Origin: Streptomyces rapamycinicus NRRL 5491
GTDB taxonomy: Bacteria > Actinomycetota > Actinomycetes > Streptomycetales > Streptomycetaceae
NCBI RefSeq assembly: GCF_024298965.1
Contig: NZ_CP085193.1
Location: forward strand, 1,674,001-1,738,000
Direction of reading: 5' to 3'
Length of the DNA: 64,000 bases
This document shows, piece by piece, positions 57,864-64,000 of this stretch (positions are counted from its first letter, which is position 1; the number at the start of each line of letters is the position of its first letter). A program made the translations under genes and the position numbers. Below the pieces are notes generated by a model that was not told the origin of the DNA, searched no databases, and was given only the letters and a program-made list of their open reading frames with translations.

Positions 57864-59033
57864 TCAGAAGGGCACGCCAGCGCGCTTGGCCAGCCGCGTA
57901 AGCCTCGGGTTGCTGCGTCGGTGCAGCGACGTGAGCACACGCATCAGCTCTTGGCTGGTCGGATGGACACGGGCCATCTCCGGTGCGACGTCCCAAGCCG
58001 CTTCGAGCGATTCGAGAGCCCCGTCACGGTCCCCCAGGGCGAGCTTTGACCGGCTGATGTTCATGTGCAGCGGGCCAACGCGCGTGGCCGGAAGCGTCAC
58101 CCCGCCCCGGATCAGATCGTCCGCCGTATTGAGAGACTCGCGGTAGTCCTCCATGTCAGAGGCCGTCGAAATGGCATGCACAGCGGTGTTCTCGGGCCCG
58201 AAGTGGATGCCATGGTCTTCGACGTCCTCAGGGAACTCCTCGGCCACCTGCCACGCTGCCGCGATGTGCCGTTGGGCGGTTGCCTTGTCCTTGATCCGAC
58301 CAGCCAGCGTCAGCCCGCGCAGGTGCAGGATGCCCAGACCATAGGCGCGGTCATGGCCTCGCAAGGTCGACTCGGCCTCAACAACGGCACGGTCCACAAT
58401 CGCCAACCCGCCCGCGAAGTCTCCAAAGTTCAGGAAGGCTCCGGCCTCGTCCCGGGCGGCCACCGTGGCCGCGATGGGGTGCGCACGCTCGGCGGCCAGC
58501 CGCTGTTTCATGACGGCCAGCTCGGCGAGGTGCATCCAGCGGTGTCGGGCGGCCAGCCAGTAGACCACCGAGTATGTATCGGCGACACGGGTCCAGGCAT
58601 CGGGCGACTGGGTGGCGTGCGCGTAGTTCGTCGCGTCTGCCAGCACGCCCGGGAGCTTCTGCAACACCGCCGACAGCTCGGTCCGGTACCGGTGCTCGTT
58701 CAGCTCGGCCAGCTCGCGAGGAAGGTCCTCAGGGTGTGACGGCGGCGTGTCGGGAATGTCGAACCGCCGAATGGCGTAATTGAGGGCAGCAAGACTCTTC
58801 TCGTCGGTGCGCTCGACGGGGGCCGTGCCCAGCAGCTCATCCAGCGTCAGCCCCATTGCCTGAGCGAGAGCGGCAGCAATGCCCTGGGTCAGCGCGCGGT
58901 CGCCCACCTCAATCTTGCTGAGCAGCGAAACCGACATGCCCGCACGTCGGGCAAGGGCAACCTGACTGAAGCCGCGCGCCTTGCGGCAAACGGCCACATT
59001 CGCACCTGGTCCGGGAATCTTGGTCACGCTCAT
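57864..59033 (-). CDS. XRE regulator with C-terminal TPR-like repeats
   Basis: This 389-residue protein has an N-terminal helix-turn-helix (VAVCRKARGFSQVALARRAGMSVSLLSKIEVGDRALT, residues about 14-50) and a long all-helical remainder with TPR-like periodicity (AYGLGILHLRGLTLAGRIKDKATAQRHIAAAW; ISRSKLALGDRDGALESLEAAWDVAP). Such proteins are widespread in actinobacteria, often on integrated elements, and may sense peptides through the TPR part, as RRNPP regulators do in Firmicutes; that analogy is inference. ATG 59033 was preferred over the upstream start at 59093. Repeated TGTGCAA sites lie 77-108 bp upstream. Confidence 0.88.
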   Translation of the reverse strand: MSVTKIPGPGANVAVCRKARGFSQVALARRAGMSVSLLSKIEVGDRALTQGIAAALAQAMGLTLDELLGTAPVERTDEKSLAALNYAIRRFDIPDTPPSHPEDLPRELAELNEHRYRTELSAVLQKLPGVLADATNYAHATQSPDAWTRVADTYSVVYWLAARHRWMHLAELAVMKQRLAAERAHPIAATVAARDEAGAFLNFGDFAGGLAIVDRAVVEAESTLRGHDRAYGLGILHLRGLTLAGRIKDKATAQRHIAAAWQVAEEFPEDVEDHGIHFGPENTAVHAISTASDMEDYRESLNTADDLIRGGVTLPATRVGPLHMNISRSKLALGDRDGALESLEAAWDVAPEMARVHPTSQELMRVLTSLHRRSNPRLTRLAKRAGVPF

Positions 59034-59109
59034 GGTGTGCGTCTTCCCCACTCGACTGGCGTTATCTCTGATCCATCGTCGCACTCTCAGCACTCACGCG
59101 CTTGCGCCT

Positions 59110-59141
59110 TGTGCAAGAGGTGTGCAAGTTCCCTTTGCACA
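59110..59141. promoter_or_regulatory. TGTGCAA repeat cluster (operator candidate)
   Basis: TGTGCAA occurs at 59110-59116 and 59121-59127, and its complement TTGCACA at 59135-59141. The last two form a dyad with a 7-bp spacer. The cluster lies between the XRE-TPR gene and the divergent small gene at 59181 and is the likely binding site of the XRE-TPR protein. Confidence 0.6.
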
Positions 59142-59180
59142 GCGGCAGTTCTGACACAGACAGAACAGAAGCCGCCGACG

Positions 59181-59395
59181 GTGCTCAGCCACGGCGATCT
59201 GCCGTATCCAAAAGGCACACTCGTCGAAGACGCCGAGACCGGTCATACGGGCGAGCTGCAAGGCGTGATCGAGGAGCGCGTCAAGGGCACCGGAAAGCTT
59301 TTCAGCCAAACGCGTACATGCGGCCGAGGGGAGGTGGCTTTGAGTGGGAAGCCCCTTTGGACCGCATCAAGCCCACCGACGACAAGAACGGTTAA
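59181..59395 (+). pseudogene. Small hypothetical protein gene with frameshift
   Basis: One frame from GTG 59181 reads VLSHGDLPYPKGTLVEDAET then GHTGELQGVIEERVKGTGK. After a one-base shift near 59290-59300 another frame continues QPNAYMRPRGGGFEWEAPLD and RIKPTDDKNG to TAA 59393-59395. The two halves make one sensible protein of about 71 residues of a kind I recall as common in streptomycete accessory DNA (GTLVxDxxTGxxGE at the start, RPxGGGxEW near the end). A sequencing error or real decay would both explain the shift. Confidence 0.65.
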
Positions 59396-59595
59396 GCCTG
59401 CCCACCAAGTGCGCTGCCCTGATCGGCCCGGGTGACGTGATCGGCTACGACGGCGAGTGGCGCACGGTCAAGGAGGCATCGACCGCCCAAGGGCCGATGG
59501 GCGGGTTAGCCGTCGTGGTCATCTGGGAGGAAGGGGGCGCGGCGCGCTTTCCCGCTGGTGACGAACTCCTCCTGGGAAAACCGGACTCCGCCTGA
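59344..59595 (+). CDS. Small hypothetical protein with a TTA codon
   Basis: The frame encodes IGPGDVIGYDGEWRTVKEAS, LAVVVIWEEGGAARFPAGDE and LLLGKPDSA, a compact SH3-like or cold-shock-size protein of roughly 65-83 residues. The true start is unclear: GTG 59344 overlaps the upstream gene, and no ATG or GTG lies near the core. A TTA Leu codon at 59506-59508 (in GGLAVVV) makes translation dependent on the bldA tRNA in streptomycetes and is typical of acquired or developmentally timed genes. It is followed at once by a strong terminator. Confidence 0.6.
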   Translation: MGSPFGPHQAHRRQERLSLPTKCAALIGPGDVIGYDGEWRTVKEASTAQGPMGGLAVVVIWEEGGAARFPAGDELLLGKPDSA

Positions 59596-59602
59596 CCAGC
59601 GC

Positions 59603-59640
59603 CTGAGCCCCACCCCGTTCACAATTGGGGTGGGGCTCAG
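59603..59640 (+). terminator. Strong terminator hairpin at right edge of islet
   Basis: CTGAGCCCCACCCC (59603-59616) pairs perfectly with GGGGTGGGGCTCAG (59627-59640) in a 14-bp stem with the loop GTTCACAATT. It begins 8 bp past the small-gene stop. Confidence 0.88.
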
Positions 59641-59665
59641 ATCGTGCTCTTCGCCCTCAAGGGCT

Positions 59666-61231
59666 TCATCGATCAGTTGCCCGACCGACGAATACCTGCT
59701 CTGCGTCCGTCCGCTCGTCCGGGACGCCGGGCGCCGTCAGAACACGGCTCCTCCGGGTCAGGAGCACGGCGAGCGACCGTGCGGTGATCACCACGGTCGA
59801 GGCCAGGGCGGCCACGGCCGACCAGATGACGAGGGCGGGCCAGACGTAGCCGAGCTGGGCCAGGGTTCCCTCGCGGTTCATGAACAGAGCTGCCAGATCG
59901 GTGAGTTGGGCGAACAGGACGATCGGTACGGCACAGGGCAGCATGCGCAATCCCACTCGCCACAGTGGCCGGTCCGCGGTGCGCCGCGCCCAGCGGCGTG
60001 CCCGAACGGCCCCGAGCACGCCCAAGGCGATCGCCAGCAGGGTCAGCGCCGCGAGGACGTAATCGGCCTTCATCGTGAACGGAGTGCGCACCGTCGGAGA
60101 CTTGCCCTGGGCCAGGTCGACCAGTCCGCCGAGCATGACGGCGGCGTCGTCCCCGGAGATCATGCCGGTGTTGGCCACGATCGCGATGCCGGTCCGGCTG
60201 TCGGGCAGCAGCGTCTGGATGGCGTTGTGGGTCAGGAGTTGCCCGGTGTGCCGGATCTGCCGGGGCTCCTCCCCGGACGGGCTGAGCGACCAGCCCATCG
60301 CGTACTCGCCGCCCTTCGGCGGGGTGTGCATGACGTCGACGCTCCGCGCGGAGACGACGCGCCGCCCCGCCGCGGACACGCCCTGGTTGTTCTGGGCGAT
60401 CAGCCACTGGGAGAGGTCGTCCGCCGTGGTCACGACGCCGTGGCCGCCGGCCGTGAACCAGCGGGGGTGGGAGCGCGGGAACAGCATGCCGTAGGCGCGG
60501 ACGTAGCCCCGGGCGTGATCGGGCATGTCATCGGTGGAGTCGACCGACTCGGTGTGGGTCATGCCCACGGGCCGGAACACCTGGCCGGCCAGGTAGTCCG
60601 CGAAGGGCCGTCCGCTGACGACCTCGACCAGCCGTGCGGCGACGAAGTAGTTGGGGTTGTGGTAGTTCCACTCGGTGCCCGGCCGCGCGGCGAGCCGGGC
60701 GCCGCGCATGTCCGCGACCGCCTCGGTGAGCGTACGTGCCTGGGGCCGGGTGAGGTCGGGGTAGGCGGAGTCGGCCATGCCCGATGTCTGGTTCAGCAGC
60801 TGCCGTACGGTGATCTTCCCGGCCCGCCGGTCGGCCATCGTGAACTCGGGCAGATAGCGATGGACCGGCTGGTCCAGGTCGACTCGGCCCGCCTCGACCA
60901 GCCGCATGACGGCCAGCGCGGTCATGGACTTGGAGAGCGAGGCCACGGGCACCGGTGTCCGCGCGGTCATGGCCTTCCCGGCCGCGGTGTGCCCGTATCC
61001 GGCCGCGTGGACGACCCGGTCGCCCCGGGTGACCGCCACCACGGCGCCCGGCAGATCGGTCCGCTCCATATAGGCCTTGACGTAGGCGTCGATCGAGGCG
61101 GCGTTCAGCGTGGGGTGGGAGGGGGTGGCGGCGTGCGCGGTCGTCGGACGACCCACCGCCGTCGAGGCGATGAGCAGGGCGATCGCCAGGCGGAAGAGAC
61201 GTCTGTATCCATGGATCGGCATGGCGCTCAT
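59666..61231 (-). CDS. Secreted/membrane serine hydrolase (class C beta-lactamase family) with C-terminal TM segments
   Basis: This protein of about 521 residues has a signal peptide (to about residue 35, TAHAATPSH). The beta-lactamase-like domain has the nucleophile in SLSKSMTALAVMRLVEAG (SxxK), YHNPNYFVAARLVE (YxN) and RHTGQLL (HxG). From residue about 400 three to four TM helices follow (YVLAALTLLAIALGVLGAV, LRMLPCAVPIVLFAQLTDL, VWPALVIWSAVAALASTVVI). These proteins are peptidases or esterases rather than true lactamases. The last 20 or so residues (PGVPDERTDAEQVFVG) are read from the opposite strand of a duplicated DHFR-like fragment, so the natural C-terminus was replaced. It is divergent from the histidine kinase. 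Confidence 0.88.
   Translation of the reverse strand: MSAMPIHGYRRLFRLAIALLIASTAVGRPTTAHAATPSHPTLNAASIDAYVKAYMERTDLPGAVVAVTRGDRVVHAAGYGHTAAGKAMTARTPVPVASLSKSMTALAVMRLVEAGRVDLDQPVHRYLPEFTMADRRAGKITVRQLLNQTSGMADSAYPDLTRPQARTLTEAVADMRGARLAARPGTEWNYHNPNYFVAARLVEVVSGRPFADYLAGQVFRPVGMTHTESVDSTDDMPDHARGYVRAYGMLFPRSHPRWFTAGGHGVVTTADDLSQWLIAQNNQGVSAAGRRVVSARSVDVMHTPPKGGEYAMGWSLSPSGEEPRQIRHTGQLLTHNAIQTLLPDSRTGIAIVANTGMISGDDAAVMLGGLVDLAQGKSPTVRTPFTMKADYVLAALTLLAIALGVLGAVRARRWARRTADRPLWRVGLRMLPCAVPIVLFAQLTDLAALFMNREGTLAQLGYVWPALVIWSAVAALASTVVITARSLAVLLTRRSRVLTAPGVPDERTDAEQVFVGRATDR
59687..59740 (+). pseudogene. Fragment of the DHFR-like gene
   Basis: Bases 59687-59736 match 56390-56439 of the intact DHFR-like gene at about 45 of 50 positions (DEYLLCVRPLVRDAGRR in place of DEYLLCVHPLVLGTGRR). 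The last 100 bp of that gene are absent here, and sequence homologous to 56543 onward follows directly. The fragment marks one boundary of the duplicated block. Confidence 0.8.
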
Positions 61232-61279
61232 CCCACCGGGGCGGGGTGGGCGCCGCATTGGTGTGCGTACGAGTTCAGA

Positions 61280-61297
61280 GGTAGTGCGCGCACTACC
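61280..61297. promoter_or_regulatory. Perfect 18-bp palindrome between divergent hydrolase and kinase genes
   Basis: GGTAGTGCGCGCACTACC is a perfect dyad 48 bp from the hydrolase start and 34 bp from the kinase GTG. It is a candidate site for the adjacent NarL-type response regulator, which would link the hydrolase to this two-component system. Confidence 0.6.
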
Positions 61298-61331
61298 GAC
61301 CGGGGACGGACGGCTCGCATATCTTCTGCGG

Positions 61332-62552
61332 GTGTCTTCTCGAACAGCCTGGCAGGCTCTCGCTCAGCATCCGTTGGGGTTCCTGGCCTCGGCCTGGCCC
61401 TGGCGGGCGTTGGCCTATCTGCTGTCCGGGGTCGTCTTCGGCGCGATCGCCATGGTCACGCTGCTGACCATGGCCCTGGCCGGGCTGGTGTCGCTGATCG
61501 TGGGGGTGGGCGCCGTCCTCCTCCTCGCCGTGGCGCTGTCCGGCATCGTCGTCACCCGGATCGAACGCCGGCGGCTGCGGCTGGTGGACCCGGACCCGGC
61601 GCCGGATCCGCACCGGGCCCCTGAGCGCCCCGGGCCGCGGGGCTGGCTGGAGACCCGGCTGCGGGAGCCCGCGACCTGGCGGGAGCTGAGCTTCACGGCG
61701 GTGTCGATGACCGCCCTGTGGTGGATGGACCTGCTCGTCCTGGCTTTCGCCCTCGCCCTGCCCGTCCTGCTCATGACGTCGCCGATGGATGACCCCAGCG
61801 CCTGGCCGTGGGTGGTCATCGGCCTGTGTCTGCTGCCGGCGGCGCCGTACACCATCACCGCCTGGGCCGGCGCCCGCGCCGCGCTGACCCGTCTGATCCT
61901 GGCGCCGCGCGACGGTGAACTGGGCCGGGAGCTCACCGAGGTCCGGGCCTCCCGGGCACGTCTGGTGGACGCCTTCGACGCGGAGCGCCGACGGATCGAA
62001 CGGGACCTGCACGACGGCGCCCAGCAGCGGCTGGTCTCCATCAATGTCATGCTCGGCCTGGCCGGTCTGGACGCGGAGCCGGGCTCGCCGGTGGCCCGGC
62101 AGCTCGCGCTGGCCCAGGGCGAAGTCACCCTCGCCGTGGACGAGTTGCGCGAGCTCAGCCGGGGTGTGCACCCCAAGGCCCTCACCGACCATGGCCTCGC
62201 CGCGGCCGTCGGCAACCTCACCACCCGCTCCGCCCTCCCCGTCACCGTCGACATCCGGCTCCCGTACCGGCTGCCCGCCACCGTGGAGAGCACGGGGTAC
62301 TTCGTCGTCGCCGAGTCCCTGGCCAACGCCACCAAGCACAGCCGGGCCACCCGGGCCGAGGTCCACGCCCGGCTGGACGCGGATGTCCTGACCCTGTCGG
62401 TCCGGGACGACGGCGTCGGCGGGGCGGACCCGGCCGCGGGCACCGGTCTTGTCGGCCTGGCCGACCGCGTCGCCGCGGCGGACGGCAGACTGCGGATATC
62501 CAGCCCGGCGGGCGGCCCTACACTGCTGCGCGTGGAGCTCCCGTGCCGCTGA
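61332..62552 (+). CDS. NarL-group sensor histidine kinase
   Basis: This protein of about 406 residues starts near GTG 61332. It has four TM helices (about residues 25-80 and 125-180, in two pairs), a short linker and a HisKA_3 dimerisation motif RRRIERDLHDGAQQRLVSI with phosphoacceptor His at about residue 227, then a GHKL ATPase domain (ESLANATKHSRATRAEV N-box; DDGVGGADPAAGTGLVGLADRV G-boxes). It has no large outside domain, so it probably senses membrane or cell-wall stress, as DesK/LiaS-type kinases do. It overlaps the regulator gene by 10 bp. Confidence 0.93.
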   Translation: MSSRTAWQALAQHPLGFLASAWPWRALAYLLSGVVFGAIAMVTLLTMALAGLVSLIVGVGAVLLLAVALSGIVVTRIERRRLRLVDPDPAPDPHRAPERPGPRGWLETRLREPATWRELSFTAVSMTALWWMDLLVLAFALALPVLLMTSPMDDPSAWPWVVIGLCLLPAAPYTITAWAGARAALTRLILAPRDGELGRELTEVRASRARLVDAFDAERRRIERDLHDGAQQRLVSINVMLGLAGLDAEPGSPVARQLALAQGEVTLAVDELRELSRGVHPKALTDHGLAAAVGNLTTRSALPVTVDIRLPYRLPATVESTGYFVVAESLANATKHSRATRAEVHARLDADVLTLSVRDDGVGGADPAAGTGLVGLADRVAAADGRLRISSPAGGPTLLRVELPCR

Positions 62553-63190
62553 ACATCGTGCTCGCCGAAGACTCACCGCTGTTGCGGGACGGCCTGGTCA
62601 GCGTGCTCACCCGCTTCGGCCACCGGGTGTCGGCGGCCGTCGGCGACGCCGACGCGCTGATCGCCGCGGCCCATGAGCACGACCCCGACATCGTCATCAC
62701 CGATGTGCGGATGCCACCGGGCAACGCCGACGACGGCCTCCGCGCCGCGGTCGCGCTGCGCGGCCACCGCGCCGGTCTGCCCATTCTGGTGCTCAGCCAG
62801 TACATCGAGCAGTCCTACGCCACCCACCTGCTCGACCTGGGCAGCGAGAGCGGCATCGGCTATCTGCTCAAGGACCGGGTCAGCGCCGTCACCCACTTCG
62901 CGGGCGCGGTCGAGCAGGTGGCCGCCGGGGCGACGGTCATGGACCCCGAGGTGGTGCGCCAGCTCCTGCGACGGCGGCAGGACCCCCTGCGGCGGCTCAC
63001 GCCCCGGGAGCGCGAGGTCCTCTCGCTCATGGCCGAGGGACGGTCCAATGCCGAGATCGCCCGCGACCTCTATGTCACCGAGGCCGCGGTCAACAAGCAT
63101 GTCAGCTCCATCCTCCAGAAGCTCGACCTCCGCCTGGACGGCCACGGACACCGGCGCGTCCTCGCGGTGCTCACCTATCTGCGCGCCTGA
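62543..63190 (+). CDS. NarL/LuxR-type response regulator
   Basis: This 215-residue protein starts at GTG 62543. The receiver has LAEDSPLLRDGL, phosphoacceptor Asp in IVITDVRMPPG at about residue 54 and Lys in GYLLKDRV. The LuxR-type helix-turn-helix spans about residues 151-193 (LTPREREVLSLMAEGRSNAEIARDLYVTEAAVNKHV). It pairs with the overlapping kinase. Its last 70 bp are duplicated almost unchanged at 56619-56690, inside the chimeric remnant. Confidence 0.95.
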   Translation: MPLNIVLAEDSPLLRDGLVSVLTRFGHRVSAAVGDADALIAAAHEHDPDIVITDVRMPPGNADDGLRAAVALRGHRAGLPILVLSQYIEQSYATHLLDLGSESGIGYLLKDRVSAVTHFAGAVEQVAAGATVMDPEVVRQLLRRRQDPLRRLTPREREVLSLMAEGRSNAEIARDLYVTEAAVNKHVSSILQKLDLRLDGHGHRRVLAVLTYLRA

Positions 63191-63195
63191 CCGTC

Positions 63196-64000
63196 CTACG
63201 CCCCGGCGTCGAGGAGCAGCTTCGCGGCCACCGTCGTCCCGTCGGTGGGCATCATGCCCGCCACGGCCCTCGCCCGTGCCCGGCTCTCGGGGGTCAGGGC
63301 CGCTTTCAGCGCGGCCGACAGGGAGTCGAGGGTCGGGGCCGGACCGTCGTGTGCCGTGCCGATGCCCAGCTCGGCCACCCGGGCGGCCCAGTGCGGCTGG
63401 TCCGCGATCTGGGGGACCACCACCTGAGGCGCGCCGGCCCGCGCGGCCGTCGTCGTGGTGCCCGCGCCACCGTGGTGGACGACGGCCGCCACCCGGCCGA
63501 ACAGCGACTGATGGTTGACCTCGCCCACGGCGAGGCAGTCGTCCCGGTCGTCGATCGGGGCCAGATCGGCCCAGCCGCGGGCGAGGAGCACCCGGTGGCC
63601 CTGCGCGCGGACCGCCTCGACGGCCACCCGGGCGAGGTCGGTCGAGGTGTGCATGGCCATGCTGCCGAAGCCCACGTACACCGGCGGTGCGCCCGCCTCC
63701 AGGAACGCCTCCAGCTCGGCCGGGAGCGGACGTTCGTCCGGCAGGATCCACGCGCCGGTCTGGACGAGGTCGAGTTCCGTCAGGTCCTGCCACGGGCCCA
63801 GGACCGGGTCCGCCGCCAGCAACGCCCGGTCGGTGAAGACGTAGTCGCGGACGTTGTCCACCGGCGGCAGGCCGATCGCCGCCCGGTGGCGGTTCTCCGC
63901 CTCGCCGTACAGCTCGTTCACGCGCTGGGCGTCCTGCTCCCACAGCACCTTGAGGTCCGTCTCCTCCTGCGGGGACGGCGTGCCGGGCCGCCGTCCCGGA
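63196..64000 (-). CDS. UGT-like (GT1) glycosyltransferase, 5'-truncated by window edge
   Basis: About 268 C-terminal residues of a GT-B glycosyltransferase are visible; the frame is open to base 64000, so the N-terminal acceptor domain lies outside. The donor-binding domain has [19 protein letters not shown] and the signature [45 protein letters not shown], which places it with antibiotic and sterol glucosyltransferases that use NDP-sugars. The first visible residues, [21 protein letters not shown], fit the linker region. It converges on the response-regulator gene with 5 bp between them. Its 3' end is duplicated near 56.7 kb. Confidence 0.92.
   Translation of the reverse strand, partial: PGRRPGTPSPQEETDLKVLWEQDAQRVNELYGEAENRHRAAIGLPPVDNVRDYVFTDRALLAADPVLGPWQDLTELDLVQTGAWILPDERPLPAELEAFLEAGAPPVYVGFGSMAMHTSTDLARVAVEAVRAQGHRVLLARGWADLAPIDDRDDCLAVGEVNHQSLFGRVAAVVHHGGAGTTTTAARAGAPQVVVPQIADQPHWAARVAELGIGTAHDGPAPTLDSLSAALKAALTPESRARARAVAGMMPTDGTTVAAKLLLDAGA

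Noticed and set aside
59344..59399. Confident start of the TTA-containing small gene at GTG 59344
   Set aside because: The first 18 or so residues are a shifted reading of the preceding gene, so this start is kept only as a formal boundary.
57129..59640. Complete integrative element or prophage
   Set aside because: No integrase, replication, transfer or structural genes and no direct repeats or tRNA target were seen; only an islet with uncertain edges can be claimed.
1..64000. CRISPR arrays, rRNA or tRNA genes
   Set aside because: No regularly spaced repeats and no tRNA- or rRNA-like sequence was seen by eye. A tRNAscan or covariance search was not possible here.

Overview
The window is chromosomal DNA of a Streptomyces or close relative. 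It is very G+C-rich with strong third-position GC bias, uses many GTG starts, and carries families typical of streptomycetes: DUF397/DUF5753 regulator modules, a DUF574-type methyltransferase, an MAB_1171c-type membrane protein with ImmA and XRE partners, and actinobacterial MutA. No rRNA, tRNA, CRISPR array or complete transposase gene was seen.

Left part (1-14.4 kb): methylmalonyl-CoA mutase small subunit, a P450, an XRE-ImmA-membrane protein operon preceded by an unannotated 56-residue ORF, a TetR-controlled FAD monooxygenase that carries an in-frame MITE, a secreted GH95 fucosidase-type enzyme, a PAP2-lipid kinase fusion and a DMT transporter. At 14.4-15.6 kb a deletion scar joins a truncated Lrp gene head-to-head to a decayed amino-acid dehydrogenase. 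Next come an imine-reductase-type enzyme divergent from an HxlR regulator, an MHS-type transporter, an ATPase/XRE/DUF397/methyltransferase module, an OmpR-type two-component system, a GT4 glycosyltransferase and an unusual SDR.

Middle part (26-47.9 kb): a complete pqqABCDE operon lies beside secreted glycan-degrading enzymes (GH29, GH27, a lyase-like protein, GH105, GH92) and a secreted PQQ-type sugar dehydrogenase. This suggests that sugars released outside the cell are oxidised there with locally made PQQ. A second block holds a DadA-like oxidase, an MFS carrier, a CdaR/PucR-type regulator, a glutamine-synthetase-like ligase and an amidohydrolase. It resembles a gamma-glutamylation route for amines, and its last two genes are a split version of fungal FluG.

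Right part (48-64 kb): a second scar (frameshifted GntR gene fused to the 3' end of a PcaB-like gene), a secreted 3-hydroxybutyrate oligomer hydrolase, and a CitMHS/LysR/CoA-transferase/CitE-like organic-acid block. From 55.9 kb there is a partial duplication: pieces of a dihydrofolate-reductase-like gene, a serine hydrolase, a response regulator and a glycosyltransferase occur twice. The copies are separated by a less G+C-rich islet (about 56.8-59.65 kb) that encodes a two-TM protein resembling conflict-system membrane proteins, an XRE-TPR regulator and small proteins. The intact copy (serine hydrolase, NarL-type two-component pair, UGT-like glycosyltransferase) runs off the right edge.

Most likely to repay follow-up: the MITE exonisation, the PQQ/glycan locus, the XRE-ImmA operon with its small ORF, and the duplicated block with its islet. 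Functions are inferred from motifs and context; no database search was run.
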